Of a DNA stretch of 64,000 bases, positions 42,327 through 50,928 are shown piece after piece. The notes beneath the pieces are model-generated. The model saw only the letters and a program-made list of their open reading frames with translations, did no database searches and was not told the origin of the DNA. Position 1 is the first letter of the stretch. Each line of letters begins with the position of its first letter. Source of the stretch: Candidatus Heimdallarchaeota archaeon (lineage in GTDB: Archaea; Asgardarchaeota; Heimdallarchaeia; Heimdallarchaeales; Heimdallarchaeaceae); assembly GCA_030603365.1 (NCBI GenBank), contig JAUVXV010000008.1, forward strand, positions 1 through 64,000, in the 5' to 3' direction. Made by a program: the position numbers and the translations under genes.

Positions 42327-43451
42327 TCACGAGAAGTATTTCTTCGAATTGTAGTACTGATCCCAAAGTTTGTTTTCGCTACCTCTTCGTTTAACAACAA
42401 GATCCCAGTATTGATTTAGTTTCTGAACATCTTCGATATTGTCTTTGATTACCGCTCCTTTAATATTAAGAGCTAAGTGTTCAGGTTTAACAATGCTATC
42501 TTGGTAGTACTTCGCATATAAGCCAGAGTTATAAGCTACTGAAACTGCTTCTGCAGTAGACATAACAGTGGATGGAATGTTTACTTTGATACCATCAGTG
42601 GTTTCTCCTTGTCGCAACTCATGGAAAGTTGTCACAAGTAATTCATAGATATCATGCGAAAAGTCAACTTTGACCTTATCTTGACCTAATAGATTCTTTG
42701 TCTGACTTTCAACGACCTCTATTTCCTCTTCTACACTTCCTATGGGAGCTACAGTTTCAAAATTAAATCTTCTTTTCAAAGCTGAACTCATTTCGTTGAC
42801 TCCCTTATCTCTAGTGTTAGCTGTTCCAATAATATTGAAACCTTTATTTGCTAGAAGAACCTCTTTTTCTCCCAATTCGGGAACAAGTAAGATTTTATCT
42901 GACAGAATACTAATGAGTGTATCTTGAATTTCTCTAGGACATCTGGTCACCTCTTCAAATCTAGTGATAACTCCTTCCTTCATCCCTACATAAACAGGAC
43001 CAGGAACAAGTGCTTTGTTTGAAGGACCTTCTGCCAAAAGTAGTGCATAATTCCAAGAATACTTTATCTGATCCTCTGTAACTCCAGCTGTTCCTTGAAT
43101 ACCATTCAGTGAGTTATTAGATATTCCAGCTGCGAGGTGTTCTGATAACCAGCTTTTAGCTGTGCCAGGTTCTCCAATCAAAAGTAAACCTCTATCTGAA
43201 GCGAGTGTTATAATGCTTCTTTGAACAAGAACATTATCTCCGTAAAACTTCCGAGAGATTTTGATTTTTTTAGTTTTATCTTTTACTTTATACTCATAGG
43301 TTTCATCAGATCCTAGAATAAATGTTTCAACCATTCTAGGACTTAAGTACCAGTTGTCTGGTTTTTCGTAAGTGTCATTCTGTTTTAAAGCTTCAATTTC
43401 CTCCCTGTTTCTTATTTCTGCTGGTTCACGAATTATCTTTTTTTTCGACAT
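42327..43451 (-). CDS. MoxR-family AAA+ ATPase (YehL-like)
   Basis: 374 residues from ATG 43451. After a charged start, the P-loop GLLLIGEPGTAKSWLSEHLA (GEPGTAKS at about 93-100) is followed by YVGMKEGVITRFEEVTRCP with the Walker B/sensor region, FNIIGTANTRDKGVNEMSSALKRRFNFE with sensor 1 and the arginine finger, and a small helical lid domain. MoxR ATPases form hexamers that remodel partner proteins, typically a VWA protein inserting or removing metal or activating an enzyme. It is the first gene of the five-gene operon; the leading 130 bases before the gene are AT-rich. The absence of a conventional chaperone client in the operon is unusual. Confidence 0.9.
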   Translation of the reverse strand: MSKKKIIREPAEIRNREEIEALKQNDTYEKPDNWYLSPRMVETFILGSDETYEYKVKDKTKKIKISRKFYGDNVLVQRSIITLASDRGLLLIGEPGTAKSWLSEHLAAGISNNSLNGIQGTAGVTEDQIKYSWNYALLLAEGPSNKALVPGPVYVGMKEGVITRFEEVTRCPREIQDTLISILSDKILLVPELGEKEVLLANKGFNIIGTANTRDKGVNEMSSALKRRFNFETVAPIGSVEEEIEVVESQTKNLLGQDKVKVDFSHDIYELLVTTFHELRQGETTDGIKVNIPSTVMSTAEAVSVAYNSGLYAKYYQDSIVKPEHLALNIKGAVIKDNIEDVQKLNQYWDLVVKRRGSENKLWDQYYNSKKYFS

Positions 43452-43580
43452 AGTGAATCATACAATAACATATAGTTCAGTATATAAACCACAATATTAC
43501 AGAAAGCATTCTAATCGAAAATTTCGCCTTATTAAGTGAATTATTTATATAGTGAAAACTCTCTAATATTTATTTGAGAG

Positions 43581-44600
43581 TTACTTTTTCATCTTGATTT
43601 TTTCATAGTTTGATTCCAATGCTTTCAAAAAATCACCTGGCATTTCAAGTAGCTTCTTAGGATCTAGTACTACTAGTTGAATTTGATATCTTCTATTCAA
43701 TCTATCTCTATGAATAATTGTCCAAGTAACAGGCTTTTCTAGTTCTTTTTCGAACTGTTTTTCTGTTTTTTCAATTGCTTTCACACATTCGCTATGACTA
43801 TCATCTGAGTGAGTTGCCCATTTGAGTGGGTAGGAGTATTCTGTTTCTCCAACTCTTCGACCATAAAGTATAATCTCTTTTATGTCACCTTTTTCATCTG
43901 GTGCTTCTACAACAGCTATACTTTCTATTTCTAATTCTCTCAATCTACTATTAGGGATAACAGAAGTTGATTCATCTGGTTGGAGGATGGTAATATAATT
44001 TATGGAAATTGTTTGAATTACACCTTCAACATTGATATCTGGGATGATAATATAGTCACCCACATTATGATGCTTACTGAAAACCATGTAAAGACCAGAT
44101 ATAAGGTCACCAACTGATCTAGCAGCAGCAATACCAAAAGCTGCACCTACAGTTGCTGCTACTCCTATTATTGAACCAGTAAAAGGTTCAAATTTGCTAA
44201 TATATGCTACCAGAAAAATCGGTAAAACAAGTGCTCTTAGCAGAACATGTAAAGTGTTGTGAATGTCAGGTGAAATTCTTTTTCTAATCGCATGTAAGAT
44301 CACATTAGCAACCCATAAAATCACTATTACACTGAAAGTATAGATAAAGAAATCATCTACATATTCGTTTAACAAACCATCAAAAGTGGCATAAGCTGGA
44401 GCTTCAGCCTTCAGTGTTTCATTACTAAAATACCACTCTTCGTTAAGTTTCATCCTATCATTATAAGCAATCTCAATTAGATTATCGTCTGAAACTTTTG
44501 CAGTTATGTAGATAGCTAATATAGAAATGAATAATATTGCTAAAATTCCAAAGAAAAAATATTTTCTTCTATTAGTTTTCATGTGATCTTTGAATTTCAT
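43581..44600 (-). CDS. MscS-type mechanosensitive channel
   Basis: 339 residues if started at ATG 44600; the open frame continues upstream to 44807 through the end of the neighbouring gene, and no ribosome site separates the options. A TM1 (KYFFFGILAILFISILAIYI) is followed by a periplasm-like loop, TM2, and the pore helix SIIGVAATVGAAFGIAAARSVGDLISGLYMVF with the Gly/Ala packing of MscS. The beta domain begins with HHNVGDYIIIP and the family FxxxxxG-D-x-V pattern. The tail is charged. It releases osmolytes when the membrane is stretched. It lies just downstream of a DUF1295 gene in the same direction. Confidence 0.85.
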   Translation of the reverse strand: MKFKDHMKTNRRKYFFFGILAILFISILAIYITAKVSDDNLIEIAYNDRMKLNEEWYFSNETLKAEAPAYATFDGLLNEYVDDFFIYTFSVIVILWVANVILHAIRKRISPDIHNTLHVLLRALVLPIFLVAYISKFEPFTGSIIGVAATVGAAFGIAAARSVGDLISGLYMVFSKHHNVGDYIIIPDINVEGVIQTISINYITILQPDESTSVIPNSRLRELEIESIAVVEAPDEKGDIKEIILYGRRVGETEYSYPLKWATHSDDSHSECVKAIEKTEKQFEKELEKPVTWTIIHRDRLNRRYQIQLVVLDPKKLLEMPGDFLKALESNYEKIKMKK

Positions 44601-44656
44601 TTCATTCACTTTGCTAGAGGAAGAATGAAGGTTTTTAAGATTTGTCCTTAATATTG

Positions 44657-45568
44657 CTATTTTTTCTTGAACCACGGAATTATCATTGATACTTCCTTTT
44701 GATATTTTGAATAGTCCGGATAATGTTTTTTCAGCCTTTTTTCTATCATGGGAATACTTACAAAAGTAAATAAAATTATCATAGCAACAGGACCTGCAAA
44801 AGCCCACCAGTAAGATGTATCAGCTGCTAAAGCAAAGAAATACAATCCCCACCAGAAACTAATCTCCCCAAAGTAGTTGGGATGTCGGGATAAATTCCAA
44901 AGCCCGGTTTTCAGTAGTTCACCTGGTTGTTTCTTCTTATTGAAAGCATGTAATTGTTCATCCGCAAGTGTTTCGAAAAATATTGCTACTATAGTAAGGA
45001 TAATACCTATAATGTAAAATATATTATTTGATGCTATTGGAGTAGTAAATGCAGGTAGAAGTGATATACAACCTAGATAAACTATGATTGTAGGCATTAG
45101 CTGTAAACCAGTTATATTTATGAACCAGAATAATTTAGGCTTTTCTTCTCTGAATTGAGTATATCTCCAGTCTTCATGTTTTATCCCTTGCCATCCTCTT
45201 ACCCAATTATAGGTCAACCTTAAGCCCCACATACCTACTATAATAAGAATGATGAAATGAGTAGCTTCAAAACCAGATTCTAGTGCCCCTACAATGAACC
45301 AGTATATGGCAATTATAATTGGAATTACACTCCAATAAGGATCATATAAACTTGTATTTTGAATTATAATACTGATAAAGTATACAACTAATGTAGCTAT
45401 AATATCTGTTACTAGGATTAAGAGAAGAGGGTGCAAATAGTCGTAGAGAAAATAGCCAACAATAACAGCGATACCAATAGCTAGAATGTAAGAAAATGTA
45501 CATATAATAAGGGAGATCATTCTTTTTTTTCGTCTAGATTCATTTTCATCATTCATAATGAAATTCAA
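44657..45568 (-). CDS. DUF1295 family membrane enzyme (steroid 5-alpha-reductase/ICMT-like)
   Basis: 303 residues; the start is TTG 45568 with GTGAT-like bases upstream, or ATG 45556. About seven membrane helices are visible. The C-terminal signature LWNLSRHPNYFGEISFWWGLYFF followed by HYPDYSKYQKEV defines the DUF1295 family, related to steroid reductases and isoprenylcysteine methyltransferases; the His and Asn bind NADPH or SAM in relatives. WQGIKHEDWRYTQFREE upstream is also typical of DUF1295. A role in lipid or isoprenoid modification is likely by family. The substrate is not known. Confidence 0.85.
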   Translation of the reverse strand: MNFIMNDENESRRKKRMISLIICTFSYILAIGIAVIVGYFLYDYLHPLLLILVTDIIATLVVYFISIIIQNTSLYDPYWSVIPIIIAIYWFIVGALESGFEATHFIILIIVGMWGLRLTYNWVRGWQGIKHEDWRYTQFREEKPKLFWFINITGLQLMPTIIVYLGCISLLPAFTTPIASNNIFYIIGIILTIVAIFFETLADEQLHAFNKKKQPGELLKTGLWNLSRHPNYFGEISFWWGLYFFALAADTSYWWAFAGPVAMIILFTFVSIPMIEKRLKKHYPDYSKYQKEVSMIIPWFKKK

Positions 45569-45603
45569 AGAAAATCACTTCAATATAATTCTTTCTAAGG
45601 TGT

Positions 45604-46011
45604 TTAACTAAAGAATTGTATTCCATTAGGACTTTCTTTGAAGAATTTTAAGCTGTTTAGACTATTTTCTTCATCTTGAGTACAGAAAATAAGAGTATTT
45701 GGCTTATTGATGCTATCTAGATATACCTCCTCTGTTAGGATGGTAAGAGTGTCATCTACATATAGATACAGCTTAAAAGGTAGCATCCTCTCTTCAGATT
45801 CTTTTTCGTATGGCATAGTAAAATCAATTTCTCTCTTAATGGCGTCTACAAATTCATTAAAAGACATGATTTCGAAATTAAAATCAGTGTAGCTTAAAGA
45901 ACCATAAACCCAAGTATTATTTAGAAAAGCAGCAAAGAAACGTACAATCCTAGATTCAGTGAAGTTGTCTAAGATTTTGTCTTTGTCCATAGGGAAACTT
46001 GATTTTGTCAT
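45604..46011 (-). CDS. Small acidic protein of unknown function
   Basis: 135 residues from ATG 46011; a second in-frame ATG lies 21 bases downstream. The sequence alternates short beta strands and helices (FEIMSFNEFVDAIKREIDFTM, LPFKLYLYVDDTLTILTEEVYLDS) and ends ESPNGIQFFS. No signal, membrane helix or known motif is seen. It is divergent from the small membrane protein at 46107 with 95 bases between the starts. The gene is supported by composition; no family call is made. Confidence 0.55.
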   Translation of the reverse strand: MTKSSFPMDKDKILDNFTESRIVRFFAAFLNNTWVYGSLSYTDFNFEIMSFNEFVDAIKREIDFTMPYEKESEERMLPFKLYLYVDDTLTILTEEVYLDSINKPNTLIFCTQDEENSLNSLKFFKESPNGIQFFS

Positions 46012-46106
46012 TATTTAAACTATATCGTGAAATCTCATTAGAGAGATATTTTCGTGATCATTTTCAGATAGTGAAGTATTTAATCAGGATATTAAACTGC
46101 GAGTTA

Positions 46107-46346
46107 ATGGTTGAAGATATTACTGTTGCAGTTGGAAAAAAACGGAATAAGAATTATATTGAGATCGTAATTCGTCAGTATAAACCTATTCTATTCGGCA
46201 TCCTTTCATGTGTTTGTTTAGTTTTAGCAGCATTAGAAATTGTAGCAGGAATCTTCTTCATCTTCTCTCTAACATTCCTTTTACTTACAATAGTTACAAT
46301 TGTCACAGGTCAACAGAGAAACACCAGAAAAATACGACTAGAATGA
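46107..46346 (+). CDS. Small two-helix membrane protein
   Basis: 79 residues from ATG 46107; the longer open frame to 45999 overlaps the divergent gene and lacks a ribosome site. After a basic N-terminal segment (GKKRNKNYIEIVIRQYK) there are two hydrophobic helices (ILFGILSCVCLVLAALEIVAG and FFIFSLTFLLLTIVTIVTG), ending in a basic tail (QQRNTRKIRLE). Both ends should face the cytosol. No family is recognised. Confidence 0.55.
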   Translation: MVEDITVAVGKKRNKNYIEIVIRQYKPILFGILSCVCLVLAALEIVAGIFFIFSLTFLLLTIVTIVTGQQRNTRKIRLE

Positions 46347-46462
46347 TTTTTTATTTAGTGACGATTTAACATACTACTTTGCATGAAGAACAACGCTTTT
46401 AATTATAAAATTGATAAATTTAAGGTTAGAAAGCAATCTAATGCTAGTTGGCATGGGGAAAA

Positions 46463-46612
46463 ATGAAGTGTCCAAATTGTGGTCGTTACGTAGACCAAAT
46501 TAGTCGAGAGAAATACTTTTGCAAGAGATGTAGTTTACTCTATTATTTTCTCTTTCCTAACCAACCACCAAGAGTTTACAAAATGAGTAGTGAATCTGTT
46601 GCTCTAGCTTAA
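46463..46612 (+). CDS. Mini zinc ribbon protein
   Basis: 49 residues from ATG 46463, with GGGGA 5 bases upstream. It consists of a single zinc knuckle pair, CPNC at residues 3-6 and CKRC at 20-23, followed by LLYYFLFPNQPPRVYKM. One-ribbon proteins of this size are common in archaea and often bind nucleic acid or transcription/translation partners. It is too short for many gene finders. It is convergent with the DinB-like gene and independent of the upstream small membrane protein. Confidence 0.68.
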   Translation: MKCPNCGRYVDQISREKYFCKRCSLLYYFLFPNQPPRVYKMSSESVALA

Positions 46613-46625
46613 AATTGTTAATATT

Positions 46626-47066
46626 TTACTCTTCAAGCTTTGAAACATCAATTCCTGCCTGTTTAAGATGATGAATGTCATGCCACCAAATTGAGAAGAA
46701 CCCTAGAAATTCTTTATTTTCTTGAGGATATTTTTCTACTATTTCTTGATAGACATCAATCAATTTCTTTCTCAGCTTCTGGAATTTGATATTAACTTCT
46801 TCATAACCTAAATCCTTGTTATCCTCAAAGAATTGCTGATTTTTTGTTTCTCCATCTTCTTCGTAAAATGCATAAAACGCTTTTTGTTTTCTCATTTCAT
46901 CAGCAAACTGGATAAATTCATCATCCCAACCAGATAAATGAATAAGAAGCTCTCTCTTTGTCCAACCATTTGGAAGTACAGTATCAACAGTAAGATCATT
47001 TAGCACATCGGTTGTAATTTTGAGTTTGGCTATCCATCTTTTAGCTATGTCTATAACATTGTCCAT
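46626..47066 (-). CDS. DinB/ClbS-like four-helix protein
   Basis: 146 residues from ATG 47066, or 153 from the ATG at 47087; neither has a ribosome site. The helical-bundle pattern and the three possible metal-binding positions are visible: LPNGWTKRELLIHLSGWDDEF (the first His in a helix), an acidic middle helix, and FFSIWWHDIHHLKQAGID with the His pair of the last helix. DinB-type proteins bind a divalent metal and transfer thiols or detoxify; the ClbS/DfsB subgroup protects against genotoxins. The function here is unknown. Confidence 0.72.
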   Translation of the reverse strand: MDNVIDIAKRWIAKLKITTDVLNDLTVDTVLPNGWTKRELLIHLSGWDDEFIQFADEMRKQKAFYAFYEEDGETKNQQFFEDNKDLGYEEVNIKFQKLRKKLIDVYQEIVEKYPQENKEFLGFFSIWWHDIHHLKQAGIDVSKLEE

Positions 47067-47175
47067 ATGCGAAATTATTTTACACATTTATGACTGTATG
47101 CAAAAATGTATGTCAGCTGTTTTACTTTTGTTTATATACGATTCTGCACATTATATTGATAAGAGACTGACTTTA

Positions 47176-47556
47176 ATGCCTAGAAGACTGACTCACATTG
47201 TAGGAGGTTTAGTATTTTCCCTACCAATTGTAGGAGTATCTTATTGGGGATTCTCTGAAAATTTTGATTATTTGCAATTAACGTTAGTTTTAGCAATTTC
47301 TGTTGTTTGTATTTTTATAGGTTCAATCCTTCCTGATCTGATTGAAAGACCAACTAATCCTGATCACAGGAAATTTTTTCACTCTTGGTTTATGTTATCA
47401 GCTTTTTTCATAGTATCTTTTGTGATGTGTTTTGTTGTTGTTCCAGCATATGATCAGAAAGTCTTTATTTATCTGATTTTCGCGTTTCTGTTAGGTTACT
47501 TAAGTCATCTCCTTCTTGATGCAACAACAAAAAAAGGATTGAAAGGAAAAGGTTAA
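47176..47556 (+). CDS. Small YdjM-like membrane protein
   Basis: 126 residues from ATG 47176. The open frame extends upstream to 47020, but that extension overlaps the divergent DinB gene and the ATG follows directly on the RLTH motif, so the short form is chosen. Family motifs are RRLTHIVGG, GSILPDLIERPTNPDHRKFFHS and YLSHLLLDATTKKG, with four membrane helices. It resembles the larger relative at 34399, including the order of His/Asp motifs. The family is named after an SOS-associated E. coli membrane protein, but the activity is uncertain. Confidence 0.72.
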   Translation: MPRRLTHIVGGLVFSLPIVGVSYWGFSENFDYLQLTLVLAISVVCIFIGSILPDLIERPTNPDHRKFFHSWFMLSAFFIVSFVMCFVVVPAYDQKVFIYLIFAFLLGYLSHLLLDATTKKGLKGKG

Positions 47557-47718
47557 TTTTCCTAAAGAGGAAAAACAGCATTGGATGAGAATCTCATCAC
47601 TATTCCTCAGCTTTAGAAATGTTTTATCAAAATTTCCATTGAACTATTTACAAAGGTTTCACTTTTTTTCTGTGTGGTTTTAAAGTAATCAAATGATTTA
47701 ATCTATTAGTGATACCAA

Positions 47719-48000
47719 TTGGTAAAGGTAATTCTCTTATTCGAATCTACATGTTCAAAGTGTGGTGCTAAAGCCAAGTTCTGTTGTTCTAAATGTAGTA
47801 GGCCTCTTTGTGGTAGATGTTTAACAAAGGAAAAAAGAGACCTAATGTCAAATATAATTATTCCAGCTGGTATGTGTAAAGATTGCTCTATCCAGAGAAT
47901 AGAAGAATATAATGAGGGTTCTTTTAATACACTTTCAGAGGCGATTACTATTTACGTTCCTGACCCATTGAATGATAGAAAGATTATTGACAATAGCTGA
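47719..48000 (+). CDS. B-box/zinc-finger-like small protein
   Basis: 93 residues from TTG 47719, with GTGAT 5 bases upstream. The N-terminal half has three Cys pairs, CSKCGAKAKFCCSKCSRPLCGRC, plus a final CKDC at about residue 53, spaced like B-box or ZZ-type zinc fingers that bind two zinc ions. The rest is acidic and short (RIEEYNEGSFNTLSEAITIYV). No enzymatic domain is attached. Such isolated cross-brace-like fingers are unusual in archaea and could serve as protein adaptors. It is probably in an operon with the MFS gene 55 bases downstream. Confidence 0.65.
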   Translation: MVKVILLFESTCSKCGAKAKFCCSKCSRPLCGRCLTKEKRDLMSNIIIPAGMCKDCSIQRIEEYNEGSFNTLSEAITIYVPDPLNDRKIIDNS

Positions 48001-48055
48001 ACTTCTGAGAAAAAAGGTAATATAAGGCTTCTTTCTATACTACCAAGAATAGTCG

Positions 48056-49477
48056 ATGAATGCAAATACTGTGGAGAAACAAGTTCGAAAGAACATTTTG
48101 AAAAATCCGCTAATGTGGAAATTTAAATTTTACGGATTTTTTAAGAATTTAAGATTCTTTGAACCCTTTCTAATTATCATGCTCTACGACTATCTCGCTA
48201 AATCGTATCTAGATAATATCCAATTTCTTACAGGATTTTATCAGATTGGTCTGAAAACAACCTTTTCTTCTCCCTTGGGATCTCAATTCATTTTATTTCA
48301 AATTGGTTTGATTTTTTTGGTTCAAGAAGTGATTACTTATTCTCTAGAAATACCTTCTGGGATTCTAGCAGATAAATTTGGTAAAAAGAATGAGTTGCTC
48401 TTCTGTTTTATTTTCTACATTGTTTCCTTTGTACTCTTTTTTATCGGATTAAGTTTACCAGTTAATTTCTTCTTTGTAATATTCCTAGCTGCTGGAATGT
48501 ATGGCTTAGGGGAAGCATTTCGATCTGGAACACACAAAGCAATGATACTAACATGGATGGATAAAAAAGGCTATCAAAAGCATAAAACATTTGTTTATGG
48601 AAGAACAAGATCCTGGTCATTAATTGGATCTACTTTAAATGGGGTTTTAGCCATCTTATTCATCCTATTTGTTCCAGAAGCACAATGGGTATTTATCATA
48701 GCTATTATTCCATACATTATTGATTTTATTCTAATTGCATCATATCCTTCTTATATGAACGACCATGTTCCTACTGAAACTACATTCCTAAAAGAAATTG
48801 GTAAGGGGTTCAAAGGGATGATTGTAGCATTTAAAGATAGAAAATTACGGAAGGGAATTTTCTCATCTTCTAGCTACGATGCAGTATACAAAAGTCTGAA
48901 GGATTATATTCAACCAATAATTAAAGTCTATATACTCCTAGTAATCATTAACATTGGTTTTGCTCCTTCAAATATTAACCTAAGTGAAGACAATTTTATC
49001 AAAGTTATACTTGGAGTGATGTATTCTATATTCTATCTGATTTCATCTTTTTCATCTAGAAATGCATATAAGGTTAAAGCTTGGTTGAAAAATACAAAAA
49101 ATGCGATGGATATCTTGTTTTATTTATTTGCAGCTGTTCTACTATTAAATGCAATTTTCATTTGGGTAAATCTTCCTCTGGTTGTTATCTTCTTATATCT
49201 TCTAATATACATTTTTGAAAACATAAGAAGGCCACTAAGTGTTGATTATTTAGGAGAAACTATCAAGAAAGACCAGCGAACAACAATGTTAAGTGTGGAA
49301 GCACAAATTAAGTCTATCTTGGTTTTTATCTTTGCACCACTATTCGGCCTAATCGCTGATTTCTCAATTCCAGCACTATTTCTTGGTATTTCTATTCTTA
49401 TGGTACTTTACAATTTCTTCTTCCTTCAGGGAGATGGAAAAGCTCTTAAGAAAAAGACTGAAAAGGAAAAAACTTAG
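48056..49477 (+). CDS. Major facilitator superfamily transporter
   Basis: 473 residues from ATG 48056. Twelve helices are visible; the first cytosolic loop contains IPSGILADKFGKKNELLFC, the MFS signature, and a charged middle loop (NDHVPTETTFLKEIGKGFKGM) separates the halves. YGRTRSWSLIGSTLNGVLA forms a helix with a glycine-rich face in the first half, and the second half shows DYLGETIKKDQRTTMLSVEAQIKS. The DYL...R-x-T pattern resembles drug or sugar efflux members. The substrate is unknown. Confidence 0.85.
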   Translation: MNANTVEKQVRKNILKNPLMWKFKFYGFFKNLRFFEPFLIIMLYDYLAKSYLDNIQFLTGFYQIGLKTTFSSPLGSQFILFQIGLIFLVQEVITYSLEIPSGILADKFGKKNELLFCFIFYIVSFVLFFIGLSLPVNFFFVIFLAAGMYGLGEAFRSGTHKAMILTWMDKKGYQKHKTFVYGRTRSWSLIGSTLNGVLAILFILFVPEAQWVFIIAIIPYIIDFILIASYPSYMNDHVPTETTFLKEIGKGFKGMIVAFKDRKLRKGIFSSSSYDAVYKSLKDYIQPIIKVYILLVIINIGFAPSNINLSEDNFIKVILGVMYSIFYLISSFSSRNAYKVKAWLKNTKNAMDILFYLFAAVLLLNAIFIWVNLPLVVIFLYLLIYIFENIRRPLSVDYLGETIKKDQRTTMLSVEAQIKSILVFIFAPLFGLIADFSIPALFLGISILMVLYNFFFLQGDGKALKKKTEKEKT

Positions 49478-49515
49478 TTTGAAGATGAACAATTATTACA
49501 TAATTAGGGGGTTCT

Positions 49516-49674
49516 TTGAGCTTACCTATCATCCATAACCAACGTTTTCTATCTAAGAAGAATGCTACTAATGTGATAACCTCTTGGGGTATTCCTCCAG
49601 CTCAATCTAGATATACGAAAACTGCAGTTATACCTAATACTCCAGAAGTAAATTCCACCAATATTCTTAACTAA
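49516..49674 (+). CDS. Possible 52-residue protein
   Basis: A frame of 52 codons from TTG 49516, preceded by the strong ribosome-site-like TTAGGGGG, fills part of the 309-base gap between the MFS and flavodoxin genes. The composition is Asn/Pro/Thr/Ser-rich (for example AQSRYTKTAVIPNTPEVNST) without helices or zinc motifs. It ends at TAA 49672. It may be a small protein or a chance frame; the ribosome site is the main support. Confidence 0.4.
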   Translation: MSLPIIHNQRFLSKKNATNVITSWGIPPAQSRYTKTAVIPNTPEVNSTNILN

Positions 49675-49786
49675 CTTTCATGCTAAGATGAGAGATAAGA
49701 TTACTTTTTAGTTGAAAGATAAAGATTATATATTTCTTCAAAACACCCTATTAATCAGAAGGATTCAAGCACTAAGGTGAATATTT

Positions 49787-50302
49787 GTGAAAGAAACTCT
49801 AATTGTATATGGGACAAGATATGGTGCAACAACCGAAGCATGTGCTGTTATTCAAAAAATCCTTGAAAAGGAATATGATCAGCATGTTGAAATCTGGGAT
49901 TTGGAAAACTGGCATGCATGTCCTGATTTAAATGATTTTGACAATGTGATAATAGCTAGTGGAATCAAATACGGTGAATGGACAGAGAATTCTAGAAAAT
50001 ACTTGAGTAATGATTTTGGTAGTAAGAAGGTTGCAGTTTTCATCTCATCCATCTATGCTGGTGAAGATGAGCATTACGAACACGCTTATGAAAAATTTCT
50101 AGTAGATGTGCTAGAAGAACATCCTAACTTAAAACCCGTCGCTAAAGCAGCTTTTGGTGGTCGTATTCCAAAAGAACAACTTCCAAACATAGCTCCAGAA
50201 AGAATATTAATCAGATTACCTGAACATCAATATGATAATAGAAACTGGGATCTTATTGAAGAGTGGGCACATCAAGTAGGAAAACTCTTCAAAGAAGATT
50301 AG
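49787..50302 (+). CDS. Flavodoxin-domain protein
   Basis: 171 residues from GTG 49787, with AAGGTGA 6-7 bases upstream. The FMN phosphate loop is YGTRYGATTEACAVIQKI, next to the first beta strand, and the later DNVIIASGIKYGEWTENSRKYL and VAVFISSIYAGEDEHYEHAYEK stretches provide the isoalloxazine-binding loops. The overall layout resembles protoporphyrinogen oxidase HemG-like and archaeal electron-transfer flavodoxins. No heme-biosynthesis gene is adjacent. It may shuttle electrons to an unknown reductase. Confidence 0.85.
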   Translation: MKETLIVYGTRYGATTEACAVIQKILEKEYDQHVEIWDLENWHACPDLNDFDNVIIASGIKYGEWTENSRKYLSNDFGSKKVAVFISSIYAGEDEHYEHAYEKFLVDVLEEHPNLKPVAKAAFGGRIPKEQLPNIAPERILIRLPEHQYDNRNWDLIEEWAHQVGKLFKED

Positions 50303-50321
50303 TTGAAGAGTATCATTACGT

Positions 50322-50840
50322 CTATGCTCTCAGCAATTCTATTTTTTCAAATTCATTGTTTGTTATATACATACGTATACCTTCACAGGTATCTAGAGGA
50401 TCTCCCCATTTCTCATATTCTTCTTGAGGAAAACAGCCTATTGTAGTTATTTCTAACCACCCTCCATGACCAACTACTAATGCTGATTCACCTTCAGAGA
50501 TTAGGTTTGCAATGTCTTTCACAAACAAAACCATTTTAGTTGCATATTCAGCTGTTTTACATCCTTTTCTTATAGCATCTCTATATTGAACAAAATCCAT
50601 CCCCCAAGTAACCTCATCTTCTATTTCTGGAAGTGCCTTACTTATTTCGTCTACTATCTTATCTACCGCATAGCCCATTGCAACAGCTGTTTCTACTGCT
50701 CGGGGTGCATTACTTGATAAAACCAAATTAAATTCGCCTAATGTATCTCCTACTTTTCTTGCTTTCATCACACCTTCTTGTGTTAGATGAGGAGAAGGTC
50801 TAATTCTAATCGAATGTCTTCTAAACTCAATTATTTTCAT
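50322..50840 (-). CDS. Histidine phosphatase family protein
   Basis: 172 residues from ATG 50840. The family motif R-H-G appears as EFRRHSIRIRPSPHLTQEG, with Ser replacing the usual Gly after the catalytic His. NLVLSSNAPRAVETAVAMG supplies the second Arg, and ALVVGHGGWLEI the second catalytic His. Substrates of such small members range from phosphoproteins to sugar phosphates. The RHS variant is seen in some members and may still be active. It is convergent with the flavodoxin gene. Confidence 0.82.
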   Translation of the reverse strand: MKIIEFRRHSIRIRPSPHLTQEGVMKARKVGDTLGEFNLVLSSNAPRAVETAVAMGYAVDKIVDEISKALPEIEDEVTWGMDFVQYRDAIRKGCKTAEYATKMVLFVKDIANLISEGESALVVGHGGWLEITTIGCFPQEEYEKWGDPLDTCEGIRMYITNNEFEKIELLRA

Positions 50841-50928
50841 GAGTATATAGTTCTTTTATCTAATAAAATACTTTGTGAGAAGAAGATAACTAGAAAAGCG
50901 TTAAAGCAAAATTGTTATTAAGAAAGAA

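Noticed and set aside
44601..44807. Long N-terminal extension of the MscS gene
   Set aside because: It lies in another frame over the end of the DUF1295 gene, has cysteine-rich non-family sequence, and the channel's first helix starts after ATG 44600.
47020..47175. N-terminal extension of the small YdjM-like gene
   Set aside because: It overlaps the divergent DinB-like gene, and the family sequence begins directly at ATG 47176.
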